64,000 bases of DNA, taken from Ctenosaura bakeri. Taxonomy: Eukaryota; Chordata; Lepidosauria; Squamata; Iguanidae. The DNA lies in the NCBI GenBank assembly GCA_948474755.1, contig CAOLHI010000967.1, positions 372,001-436,000 on the forward strand, written 5' to 3'. The position numbers and the translations under genes are program-made. Shown here in pieces: positions 47,513 through 55,855 of the stretch; positions within the stretch are counted from its first letter, which is position 1, and the number at the start of each line of letters is the position of its first letter. The notes beneath the pieces were generated by a model that saw only the letters and a list, made by a program, of their open reading frames with translations, ran no database searches and was not told the origin of the DNA.

Positions 47513-48159
47513 ATAGTCATGCTTTGTGAGTTGTTTCTATTTCAACCACTCACAACAAAAAATAAGAACAACGCTTTACGTTTAAAAACTGGTGCCTGAG
47601 CTTGTTTTCTTCCTTTCCTCCCTCATTCCCTTGTGTCCATCTTTCAGTCTATAAGACTGTGGGCAAAAGATTATTGTACTTTACGGATTTGTAAGACATC
47701 CTGAGAGCCTGTTGATCGAAAAACTGGTTAAGAATGCCTAGCAGGAAGGAAGTGGAGGAGGAGAAGAAAGAGGCATAGACAATTATGGCAATTTCTTTAT
47801 ACAGTTTCTAACTGTTAGCCATTTTATTTTAAAATTTTAATATATAATTATATCAGGTCACTATGGCCAAGATCCATGGGCACTATTGCCAACCTCCACC
47901 AGTACAGTTATGCTGGAAGCAGGGTATGGGCAATGGCATACTTATGCAGGGAGATAGCAATGCTGTGGCAAATCATGGCTGTATTCAGTCTCAGGTGGAA
48001 TTGCATCCCAAGTGGTGCACAAGTGGGCCTGGATCCCTCCTTGCACAATATTCAACAAAGAACGTGTGCTTATGCAATTCTTGGGTTCCAGACACTGTTC
48101 ACTATTTTTCTTGTGTGTTTTCTTTTTTTATGTTATAAGATTTCATGATCACTTTCTCA
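47513..48159. other. non-coding target region of the gypsy insertion
   Basis: Open frames of 90 and 91 codons in 47863-48148 overlap in different registers and have no recognisable domain. No repeat family assigned. Confidence 0.4.
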
Positions 48160-48164
48160 GTTAC
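48160..48164 (+). repeat. target site duplication, left copy (GTTAC)
   Basis: Five bases directly before the left LTR. The same GTTAC follows the right LTR at 53395-53399. A perfect 5-bp duplication is normal for Ty3/gypsy integrases and proves an intact insertion. Confidence 0.93.
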
Positions 48165-48470
48165 TGTCAGGAACAGATTCACTCTTACACGGATCAACAA
48201 ACTTAATAGAAGATTTATTGTAACATAGTAAGGGATGCTGTCTTCAGACGTTAAAGCTCGAGAATGGAACGTTTTCCCCCCACCTTACACTTTAACAGAC
48301 AGTTTCTCCTAAGATAGTTGTAAAAGAACGAACGTCATCATGCCAAACGGTTCCTTTGAAATTCCAGCCAGAAGGAATGGTTGGCGCCTGGGAATAGCTA
48401 ACAGCCTACTATCACTATTTCCTCAGTCTACTGCTATCCTAAAACAATAAAACATGGAGGACTCCCGACA
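48165..48470 (-). repeat. 3' LTR of the gypsy element (306 bp)
   Basis: Begins TGTCAGGAACAG and ends ACTCCCGACA on the plus strand, that is TGTCGGGAGT...TTCCTGACA in element orientation with TG/CA termini. Identical to the 5' LTR except for six instead of five C at about 48286-48291. It carries AATAAA-type signals and the R-start segment (48253-48265). Confidence 0.95.
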
Positions 48471-48487
48471 TCCTGCCCCACTTTTTT
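48471..48487 (-). promoter_or_regulatory. polypurine tract of the gypsy element
   Basis: Read on the minus strand, AAAAAAGTGGGGCAGGA lies directly against the 3' LTR. It is purine-only except for one T and one C. In LTR retroelements this RNA segment resists RNase H and primes plus-strand DNA synthesis. Confidence 0.8.
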
Positions 48488-48555
48488 AAAAAAATATATA
48501 CATAAAGATACACAAAATATAGAAAATATCACGGAACAGTAGAAAGACAAGAAAA

Positions 48556-49021
48556 CTAAATAGTAATATGAATGCAGTAGCAAGTCAGTCGAGGGCGTTG
48601 AGGAACATCAGCCGGCGAAGAAGTCAGCGAAGGTGCCCTCTTCAGCAAACTGGAATGAAAAACAGGATGAATAGCCTTGAGGGAAGAAGGGAGATCTAGT
48701 TCAAAAGAGACATCATTAATAGCCCTTTTCACAGGAAAAGGTCCGAGAAAACGAGGGGAAAGTTTTTTAGACGGAGAAGGAGAGGAAATGTTCTTAGAAG
48801 AAAGGAAAACCAAATCCCCGGGCTGGTAAAGGGGATTAGGCTGCCGTTTACGGTCAGCGAAACGTTTGTGGGAAGCTTTAGCGGATGCTATAGCATCTGA
48901 GACGGATTGCCAAATGCCAGAAAATTTAGAGACCCAAGCAGAAACAGAAGGAGGAGCGGAGGAAGAGAGGGAGAGGGGGGGGAAAGGAGAAGGAAGGAAG
49001 CCGTAAACTATTTCAAGGGGA
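48556..49021 (-). pseudogene. gypsy integrase C-terminal region
   Basis: The open frame spans 49182-48556, but only from about 49021 does it continue the integrase. It contains EIVYGFLPS, a basic stretch (HKRFADRKRQPNPLYQPGD), then SPRFLGPFPVKRAIN (GPY/F-type module) and IHPVFHSSLLKRA. Chromoviruses carry the same block just before a chromodomain. Here the frame ends about 20 residues later, and only 85 bp remain before the LTR, too little for a chromodomain of about 50 residues. It is separated from the integrase core by a frame change near 49015-49025 in a short C/T run. Confidence 0.85.
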
Positions 49022-49603
49022 GTTCCCAGTAGAGGTATGAACCGCAGAATTGATGGCAAACTCAGCGAACGGAAGGAGCGGAGCCCAATCATTCTGGTTC
49101 TCAGAAACAAAACACCTAAGAAATTGTTCAAGAGATTTGTTAACACGCTCAGATTGGCCATCTGTTTGAGGGTGATAAGCACTGCTGAGTTTCTGAGTGA
49201 CTCCCAGGGTTTTCAGTAGACAAGTCCAAAACTTGGAAGTGAAAATTGGATCCCTGTCTGAAATGATCACCGAAGGTAGTCCGTGAAGTTTCCATACATG
49301 ATTAACGAACAGGTCAGCCAGCTGGTCAGCACGGGGTAGTTTCTTTAGAGGCACAAAATGACATTGCTTGGAAAAGTGATCAGTAACAACCCAAATAACA
49401 TGAAAGCCGTGTGAAGAGGGAAGAGACACGATAAAATCCCATGCGATGACCGACCAGGGGCTAGCAGGCGCAGGCAGAGGTTGCAGGAGCCCTTGAGGTT
49501 TAGATGTGGGCGACTTAGAAACGTTGCAAGTGGCACACTGCTTAATGTAAGTTTGCACGGAGGGGTTTAATCCAGGCCCCCAAAAAAAGGCGGCGAATCG
49601 CAT
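49013..49603 (-). pseudogene. gypsy integrase catalytic core
   Basis: A 196-codon open segment. The cysteine half of the zinc-binding domain is at the start (CATC, about residue 23-26). The core shows the D,D-35-E triad: VIAWDFIVSLPS (first Asp), VIISDRDPIFTSKFW (second Asp region) and AYHPQTDGQSERVN (Glu). These residues insert the DNA copy into the host chromosome. The frame differs from the upstream RT-RNase H frame and from the downstream C-terminal frame, so the integrase cannot be made as one protein from this sequence as given. Confidence 0.9.
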
Positions 49604-49724
49604 GCAATGTCTTCAAAAACCCAAAATGTCCAGCGGGTTTGGAATCATGATAACGATGAAGTACCTGCTCGCGGGCAGCAGGGGGAACGTAGACCTTGGT
49701 GCCAAAAAAGGGGGAGATTGTCAA
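49590..49724 (-). pseudogene. gypsy integrase N-terminal zinc-binding (HHCC) segment
   Basis: A third frame, open over 49724-49542, supplies the histidines of the HHCC domain (VLHRYHDSKPAGHFGF). The matching cysteines are in the frame of 49013-49603. The switch lies near 49575-49590 in a run of seven A beside five C on the plus strand. The upstream switch lies near 49710, in a run of six A beside five G. Both are typical positions for polymerase slippage or sequencing indels. Confidence 0.85.
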
Positions 49725-52700
49725 CCCATTCTATTTTATCCTTGTTTGCCGGTAGCCAGGAGTCTGCATGCGCTGCATGAATGATAGCATCGCGGAGAGC
49801 GGAGTCACAAAGAGAGGAGGCAGAAAGCCTTGTCTTTGCTAATGCACGAGTAGTCACTTGAGAAGCCAGAGAGGAGGCAGGAAACAAGGTATTGGAGTGG
49901 GAGGACGTAGCAGGGGATTCCGCAAAACAGGGAAGTCGAGAGAGAGGGTCCGCCAGTTGGTTAGTTCGGCCAGGTTTGAAAACAATTTTAAATCGGAATC
50001 TCTGGAAAAATTCAGCCCATCTCGCCTGCTTAGGGGAGAGTTTCTTAGCAGACTGTAAGGCTTGCAAATTCCTATGATCAGTCCAAACTTCAAAGGGGAG
50101 TCGAGCCCCTTCAAGCAAATGACGCCAAGAGGACAGCGCAAAATGGATAGCCTTGGCTTCTTTCTCCCAAATAGGCCAATTAGCTTGTTGAGGGGAAAAT
50201 TTCTTTGAAATGAAAGCACAAGGCCTGAGTGCTCCTGTGGTGTCATGTTGTAAAAGAACGGCTGCCATGGCAAAGTCCGAAGCATCCGTTTGCACAATGA
50301 ATTGCTTCGTACTGTCGGGAAAAAGGAGTAAGGGCTCAGACGTAAATTTAGATTTCAAATGGTCAAACGCCGATTGACACTCAGGCGACCAACAAAGTCT
50401 ATGCGCCTTGCCCGCAGTGGATCCTTTAGGTTTCCGTAGAAGGTTGGTGAGTGGAAGCGTTATGGCAGCAAAATCCTCAATAAAGTTCCGGTAGAAGTTC
50501 GCAAAACCAAGAAATTGCTGCAGTTGCTTCACAGTTTTAGGGACGGGCCATTGCAAAATGGAGTTAATCTTCGAAGGGTCCATTTTAAGTGAACAATCTT
50601 GAATCCTATATCCCAAGTAATCAAAAGTTTGGGTGTCAAATTGGCATTTAGATAGATTAACCACGAGGTTGTTATCTATAAGCCTTCGTAACACTTCACG
50701 AACCAATGACACATGAGATTCCATGGAATCTGCGTAAATTAAAATGTCATCCAGATAAATCAGAACCCCCTGATACAACAAGTCATGGAAAATGGTGTTC
50801 AAAAACATTTGGAACACAGATGGCCCCGATTGTAAGCCAAAGGGAAGAACCGTCCATTTAAAGTTACCTAGAGGAGTTGCAAAGGTGGTGAGCCACTCAG
50901 AGTCCGGGTCCATTCTAATCCTATGAAAAGCCTCTTTAAGATCAAGTTTGGTGAAATATTTTCCTTGAACAAGATGGTCCAAAACAGTCCGTATCAGAGG
51001 TATGGGATAACAATTGGAGGAAATAACCTGGTTAATAGCAGAGTAGTTAACTATCAGTCTCGGATCCGCGCTGGGATCTTTTCTCTTTCGGAAGAAGACA
51101 GGACTCGCCGTGGGGGCTGTAGAGGGCTTGATAAAGCCGCGAGCCAAGTTTTTATTTAGGAACTTCTTGAGAGCAAGGAGTTCTTTTTGGCTCATGGGAT
51201 AAATTTTCGGTTTAGGCAGGGTGGCCCCGTCAACTAATTCCAGTTTACAGTCAAAGTCCGTGTGGGGAGGCAATTTGTCAGCCTCCCTTTCGTGGAAAGC
51301 CTTTTGGAAGTCTCGGTAGTGTGAAGGAATTTGTTGCAATTCTTCATGGGGAATAGAAAAGTTTTCATCTGAAGAGGACATAGTGCCAGCAGTCCAGTTT
51401 ATCTGGGGGTTATATTCACGAAGCCAATCGATTCCCAAGACCAATTTGAACTGCATCGCCTTGGGAACTAGAAATCGCATGCTGTAATTGTTTTTGTCCA
51501 TTTGAAATGAGATGGGCTTAGTGATTTTACTAATTACTCCCCCAGTCATTGAGGTCCCATCCATTTGCGTTAATTTGATGGGGGATTCCAAGGGCTCATA
51601 AAGAGTTTTCAATTGTTTGGCCAATTTGGGGTGTAACAAACTTCTGGAGCAGCCAGAGTCAATTAATGCCCTATGTACATGCAAAGTCCCATCGCTGCCA
51701 CTAATCGCAACCGTGGTGTAGAAATGGGGAATTTTAGGAGTACTTACAGATGTTCCCGCCGCTTGCCAGTCATCGCAGTCAGGTTTAGAATCTCCATCTA
51801 TGTCAGATGAGGACGAAGAGGTGGTTTCATCATCGGGATCGGAGTCTCCTGTCGCCGCTGCAGGGTCCTTAGAAGTGCGTCTAAGTGGTTGTTTGACGGC
51901 CGCTGTCTGATGTGTGAATTCTATATTCTTTGGGTCTGCTCGTGCTCCCTTAGTCCCAGTCGGAGCTTGGTTTCCGCGGCAGGTGTTGGCGAGGTGGCCC
52001 GGTTTTCCACAGTTAAAGCACATGCCCAAACGGAGACGTTTTTTCCGTTCCTCAGCATTGAGGACGGTGGGACCGCGAGGTTGTCGTTTTGGCACGTCTT
52101 GTCTTTGTCGGTTCAGCTGAACAGTCTGGGTTATGCCTTCCATTTCAGTAGCTAGTCTGACCCAACCTAGCAGGGTCTGTGGATTGGCCTGCATTAAGCA
52201 CCCGTGTAGAATATCAGGATTTAGTCCATCTTTGTATAACTCAATTAGAATTTCATCACTCCACGGGACTTTGGTGGCCAGGTTTCTAAATTCACGGGAA
52301 TACGTCCCCACATCATTCCTGCCTTGTTTCATTCGTTTCAGTTGATATTTGGTGTTTTCCAATAAATGGGGGTCTTCAAAGCGTTCCCGCAGATGGTTCA
52401 TGAAGAGCTGCAGATTTTCAGTTTCGGGGGCGCGGGAGTCATATAGGTTCGCTACCCAGTCTGCTGCCAGTCCTTTCATCCTCTGGCTTAGGTATCGAAT
52501 TCGGGCCGCATCATCCCGAAATAGATGGCCGTGATCAATCATGAAATTGTTTGCCATAGTCAAAAAAAAGGAGAGTTTCTCCCCCTTCCCGTTGAAGGTC
52601 GCTTTCAGGTCTCCCACATTTCTGAGTAACAGTGGCGCTGGCGTGTGCCCTGTTGGTTGCTGGGGCGGACCAGGGGTGCCTGCCGCCGAGACAGCCGCTC

Positions 52701-53064
52701 GTGGTTCTCCTCCTGGTGATCTCCCTGTCTGCGAGGGACGGATGCGCATCTCGCGTAGCATGGTCTTGAGTTCGAGTATCTCCTCATCTTTTCTTTCCAG
52801 TTCGGTTTCCATTTGCTTTATCTCCTCCAAAAGGGATAGGTCTTTTGCTGATGTATCCCATCTAGCAGCCCTTCTGCGTTGTCTCAACGACGTATGTGGC
52901 TTTTCTCCCCAGACCCAGGTTTGGCCGCTTGTGGGGGTTTCCATAGCCTCGGTCAGGCGCAATTTTGTCTTGGTATCCAGGGGCACTTCAGTTTCTGTAG
53001 CTCCATCAGATTCTGCAGATCCTTGCTCTTCTTCAGTAATCGACTGGTCCATCAATTGGTGCAT
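49645..53064 (-). CDS. gypsy Gag-protease-reverse transcriptase-RNase H polyprotein
   Basis: One 1139-codon frame. Residues 1-75 are acidic to basic leader; about 76-108 is a likely coiled coil (EEIKQMETELERKDEEILEL). About 150-320 is the Gag capsid-like region (RERFEDPH, a GTYSREFRNLA retrotransposon-gag motif). A CCHC zinc knuckle is at 349-362 (C349, C352, H357, C362) and an acidic serine-rich linker at 400-432. The aspartic protease has D469-S-G (ALIDSGCSRS) and a second block LVLGIDWL at 541-548. Reverse transcriptase has FTKLDLKEAF (D708), LPFGLQSGPSVFQ and YLDD at 770-773. RNase H has TDASD (D927), an E967/E969 block and TDHRNL (D996). All catalytic residues are present. Gag and Pol are fused without a frameshift. 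The last 16 or so residues are out of the true frame because of the break near 49710. Confidence 0.95.
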   Translation of the reverse strand: MHQLMDQSITEEEQGSAESDGATETEVPLDTKTKLRLTEAMETPTSGQTWVWGEKPHTSLRQRRRAARWDTSAKDLSLLEEIKQMETELERKDEEILELKTMLREMRIRPSQTGRSPGGEPRAAVSAAGTPGPPQQPTGHTPAPLLLRNVGDLKATFNGKGEKLSFFLTMANNFMIDHGHLFRDDAARIRYLSQRMKGLAADWVANLYDSRAPETENLQLFMNHLRERFEDPHLLENTKYQLKRMKQGRNDVGTYSREFRNLATKVPWSDEILIELYKDGLNPDILHGCLMQANPQTLLGWVRLATEMEGITQTVQLNRQRQDVPKRQPRGPTVLNAEERKKRLRLGMCFNCGKPGHLANTCRGNQAPTGTKGARADPKNIEFTHQTAAVKQPLRRTSKDPAAATGDSDPDDETTSSSSSDIDGDSKPDCDDWQAAGTSVSTPKIPHFYTTVAISGSDGTLHVHRALIDSGCSRSLLHPKLAKQLKTLYEPLESPIKLTQMDGTSMTGGVISKITKPISFQMDKNNYSMRFLVPKAMQFKLVLGIDWLREYNPQINWTAGTMSSSDENFSIPHEELQQIPSHYRDFQKAFHEREADKLPPHTDFDCKLELVDGATLPKPKIYPMSQKELLALKKFLNKNLARGFIKPSTAPTASPVFFRKRKDPSADPRLIVNYSAINQVISSNCYPIPLIRTVLDHLVQGKYFTKLDLKEAFHRIRMDPDSEWLTTFATPLGNFKWTVLPFGLQSGPSVFQMFLNTIFHDLLYQGVLIYLDDILIYADSMESHVSLVREVLRRLIDNNLVVNLSKCQFDTQTFDYLGYRIQDCSLKMDPSKINSILQWPVPKTVKQLQQFLGFANFYRNFIEDFAAITLPLTNLLRKPKGSTAGKAHRLCWSPECQSAFDHLKSKFTSEPLLLFPDSTKQFIVQTDASDFAMAAVLLQHDTTGALRPCAFISKKFSPQQANWPIWEKEAKAIHFALSSWRHLLEGARLPFEVWTDHRNLQALQSAKKLSPKQARWAEFFQRFRFKIVFKPGRTNQLADPLSRLPCFAESPATSSHSNTLFPASSLASQVTTRALAKTRLSASSLCDSALRDAIIHAAHADSWLPANKDKIEWVDNLPLFWHQGLRSPCCPRAGTSSLS

Positions 53065-53075
53065 TTTTTGAAAGG

Positions 53076-53088
53076 ATTCTCGAGCTTT
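53076..53088 (-). promoter_or_regulatory. self-priming primer-binding segment
   Basis: In element orientation AAAGCTCGAGAAT lies one base inside the 5' LTR. It is the exact 13-nt reverse complement of ATTCTCGAGCTTT inside each LTR (minus-strand 53190-53178 and 48265-48253). In Tf1/sushi elements the 5' end of the transcript folds back onto the primer-binding site and primes reverse transcription without a tRNA. The positions here fit that arrangement. Confidence 0.8.
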
Positions 53089-53089
53089 C

Positions 53090-53394
53090 TGTCAGGAACA
53101 GATTCACTCTTACACGGATCAACAAACTTAATAGAAGATTTATTGTAACATAGTAAGGGATGCTGTCTTCAGACGTTAAAGCTCGAGAATGGAACGTTTT
53201 CCCCCACCTTACACTTTAACAGACAGTTTCTCCTAAGATAGTTGTAAAAGAACGAACGTCATCATGCCAAACGGTTCCTTTGAAATTCCAGCCAGAAGGA
53301 ATGGTTGGCGCCTGGGAATAGCTAACAGCCTACTATCACTATTTCCTCAGTCTACTGCTATCCTAAAACAATAAAACATGGAGGACTCCCGACA
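53090..53394 (-). repeat. 5' LTR of the gypsy element (305 bp)
   Basis: The promoter-bearing LTR for the minus-strand transcript. If the self-priming model holds, transcription starts at about 53190, giving U3 of about 204 bp. A TATA-like TTAAAG word lies about 30 bp upstream (near 53214-53220). The AATAAA signal in the R/U5 part is on the minus strand at about 53140-53145. Confidence 0.93.
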
Positions 53395-53399
53395 GTTAC
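53395..53399 (+). repeat. target site duplication, right copy (GTTAC)
   Basis: Matches 48160-48164 exactly. Confidence 0.93.
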
Positions 53400-54444
53400 C
53401 CACACATATTAAGCCAGCTTCATGCAATGCTAGTCAGTATGTCTGCTTGGTAACGCTAATCTTCTGTTAACTGGAGTGTTTTGTTACTTGAATTTTTATG
53501 ATTTGAACATATTTAAAGGGTTCCATGACATTTACAAACTGTATTGCATTTGTCTTATTTTTATTCATCTGGTTTTCTTCAAATGTTGCAGGTTTATCTT
53601 CCTGCAATGCAGGGAGAAGCTATCTGTGTGGGAGTGAACTGTATACTACGGCAAATGGCCTTTTCTTCCATATATATATATATATCTATATATATCCAAT
53701 TGATTTTCAGTTAATAACTTGTAACCTCCTGAACCAGAGTCTGTTGCATGGTAGATGCATCAAAGACTGGAGCAGCAAGAAAACAGGCTAGAAACTGCTT
53801 TTGTTCCATGTGTTTCAACTTTACCATGGTAACAGATGAAGAACTAACCAACAAATTAAGAATAACCTGCCCTAACCTTTCTCCAAATATACTGGATAAA
53901 ATTTTTAAACACCTGATTTCTTATTAGAGCAAGACAATCATTTAAATAACATCCTCATCCTTGAGCATGTCTGTCAGTCACAGAAAACAGCAGGCACTGT
54001 AATACACCAATACCATCTTTCCTCTATATCCTGTATCACCACACAGGTAGATATTGAACATAGGTAGCATGTAAAGGAAAGCAGAAACATTCAAATAATT
54101 GGATCTTCCATTGAATCAAACTCATACTGCAGGGGAAAAAAATCATGCCAAGGCTGCATTGGATGCCTCCATTCAGTACTGTATATACCTCTCCCAAAAT
54201 GTTTTCAATACATCCAATTCATTCATCCATAACTTTATTTATACCTCAGTTTTTTTCTCAAACTGGGGTTACAAAATAGGGAGAATTACAATAAAAATGG
54301 GATCTTTTTTCTTCCCCTTAGAGCCTACTGTCACAGGAAAGCAGGGGAGTGGGTTTCCCTCAGGATTATGCTCTTCAAGGATTATGTGTTGCAACTCCCC
54401 CTACCCATGCAAAGAACTGAAAGTCTAGATATATAGATAGCTAT
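53400..54444. other. non-coding with a TA microsatellite
   Basis: A (TA)n tract is at 53669-53696. No gene or repeat family otherwise recognised. Confidence 0.45.
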
Positions 54445-54446
54445 AC

Positions 54447-54831
54447 AGTCATCCCTCTACATTCGCTAGGGTTAGGGGCACAGGGTCCCCATGAAAGTGG
54501 AAAAACTGTGAATAACTCCAGGCTCTCCCAAACCATATTTAATACACAAAAAAAGTATGATCACCATGTTTAACCCACTGTGGATTCCTTTTAGGCATCA
54601 GGGTTCCTTCATAAGGCAGAAGTGGATGACTGGTAGGGCTAACTGCCACCTCCACTGCTGTCCCACACCATTTTTAATAAAGACTTACAAGCTTCATTTG
54701 CAGTTTCTCAGTCTCACGAGGCTTGCAGTCCCTATTAAAAATGGCATAGGGAAGCAGCAGAAGTGACAGCAAATAATCTGTGAATAATCAAATCCGCAAA
54801 AGTGAAACATGCGAATGCAGAGGGCTGACTG
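54447..54831. mobile_element. Tigger-like MITE (CAGTCAGCCCTCC family), copy 2
   Basis: A 385-bp element with ends CAGTCATCCCTCTACATTCG and, inverted, CAGTCAGCCCTCTGCATTCG, flanked by TA duplications (54445-54446 and 54832-54833). Interior words GGGTTAGGGGCACAGGGTCC and GAATAATCAAATCCGCAAAA match the arms of the copy at 27335-27825. The TA duplication and CAG start fit pogo/Tigger-type transposases acting in trans. No frame. Confidence 0.85.
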
Positions 54832-54833
54832 TA

Positions 54834-55737
54834 CAATACAAGTAACTTTTGTATTGTGCAATACAAGTAGCCCTGAAACTCCACTGAAGGAAATTAAAAG
54901 AGGGGCCATTATAACCTATTTCTTAAGCTTAAACCTACATGATGGCAATAGAGTTCCTATGATTTCACTCCTTTCTGTCTTGCTCAAACTGGATTATTTT
55001 CATTCCTCTCGTATTCACAATTAGGTCATTCTCCGTGGGAACACCACTAGTGAACATGAGCCCTCGTGTTCCTTCTCACCTAAGAGAAAGTGACTGGTCA
55101 AGTGATTATAAGAATTTGCCAGTCACCAGCTAAAACAAAACAAAACAAAACAAAAACTTCAGTACTTTCCCCTCATTGCCATATTGGAGATTAAGGCAGA
55201 AGATCGATCATCTACAAATTAAACATTTAATTGGGAAATCAAGGGTTAAGATAGTCCAGGCATTAACTGTGAAGCACTGTTGGTGACAGAAGTTTATTTC
55301 AGGCGCATATACTCAGGGTAAGGGTGATCATACTGTATGCCTAATTAATTGACTTCCTGCTCTTCTTGCACATATGGCAAGAAAGCCATTGTGTCTAGAA
55401 TATACAGCTATTGGTTTCTTTAAAAATCACAATAGTTCAATTATTTTTATACCCAGATGTATGATTTCAGATGTGTGGATTCCCCCACCCTTTCCTTTCT
55501 CTTCCTGAGGAAAAAATAGGCAAGTCTTTAAAGGTAGCTGCTTTTCTTAATGAAACTTTTGTTGAACAAAGAAGTGTTTCTGGAGAAAAATGAGAAAGTA
55601 AAATGCAAGAAAATGAGTCATTCATAAATTGATGAGTTTCCACTGAATTTACAAATTACAAATTAGCCAGTAGCATAGGAGCAATGTTATATCTTGCAGT
55701 CCAGTACAACTGCACATGGGAATCATTGTTCTGACTA
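54834..55737. other. non-coding
   Basis: No gene. A CAAAA pentamer run lies at 55133-55155. Confidence 0.4.
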
Positions 55738-55855
55738 AAAGAGGCTGAATTCCAGGTGTTGCTGGACTACAACTCAAAGCCATGGACTATTCTGGAAATG
55801 GCTTATGGGAAGAGCTGTCCAGCAATGTCCAGCAGGCTACACATTTCCACCCTCT
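55738..55855. repeat. CTCCAGATGTTG-type MITE, diverged
   Basis: CCAGGTGTTGCTGGACTACA, then CTCAAAGCCATGG, with complementary words CCAGCAATGTCCAGCAGG at the other end. A weak member of the short hAT-like family. Confidence 0.45.

Larger units (their letters stand above)
48165..53394 (-). mobile_element. full-length young Ty3/gypsy LTR retrotransposon, chromovirus-like
   Basis: A complete 5230-bp element in minus orientation: LTR (53090-53394), primer-binding segment (53076-53088), gag-pol coding region (53064 down to 48556), polypurine tract, LTR (48165-48470). The LTRs differ only by one C in a C-run, so the insertion is very recent. Domain order gag zinc knuckle, protease, reverse transcriptase, RNase H, integrase (integrase after RT) is that of Ty3/gypsy. 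The single fused gag-pol frame, the self-priming signal and the integrase C-terminal sequence place it near Tf1/sushi-like chromoviruses. Three frame breaks, all at homopolymers, interrupt the integrase part. Confidence 0.95.

Noticed and set aside
52541..53071. 176-codon plus-strand frame opposite gag
   Set aside because: Antisense shadow of the gag frame. Hydrophobic, serine-rich composition comes from the complement.
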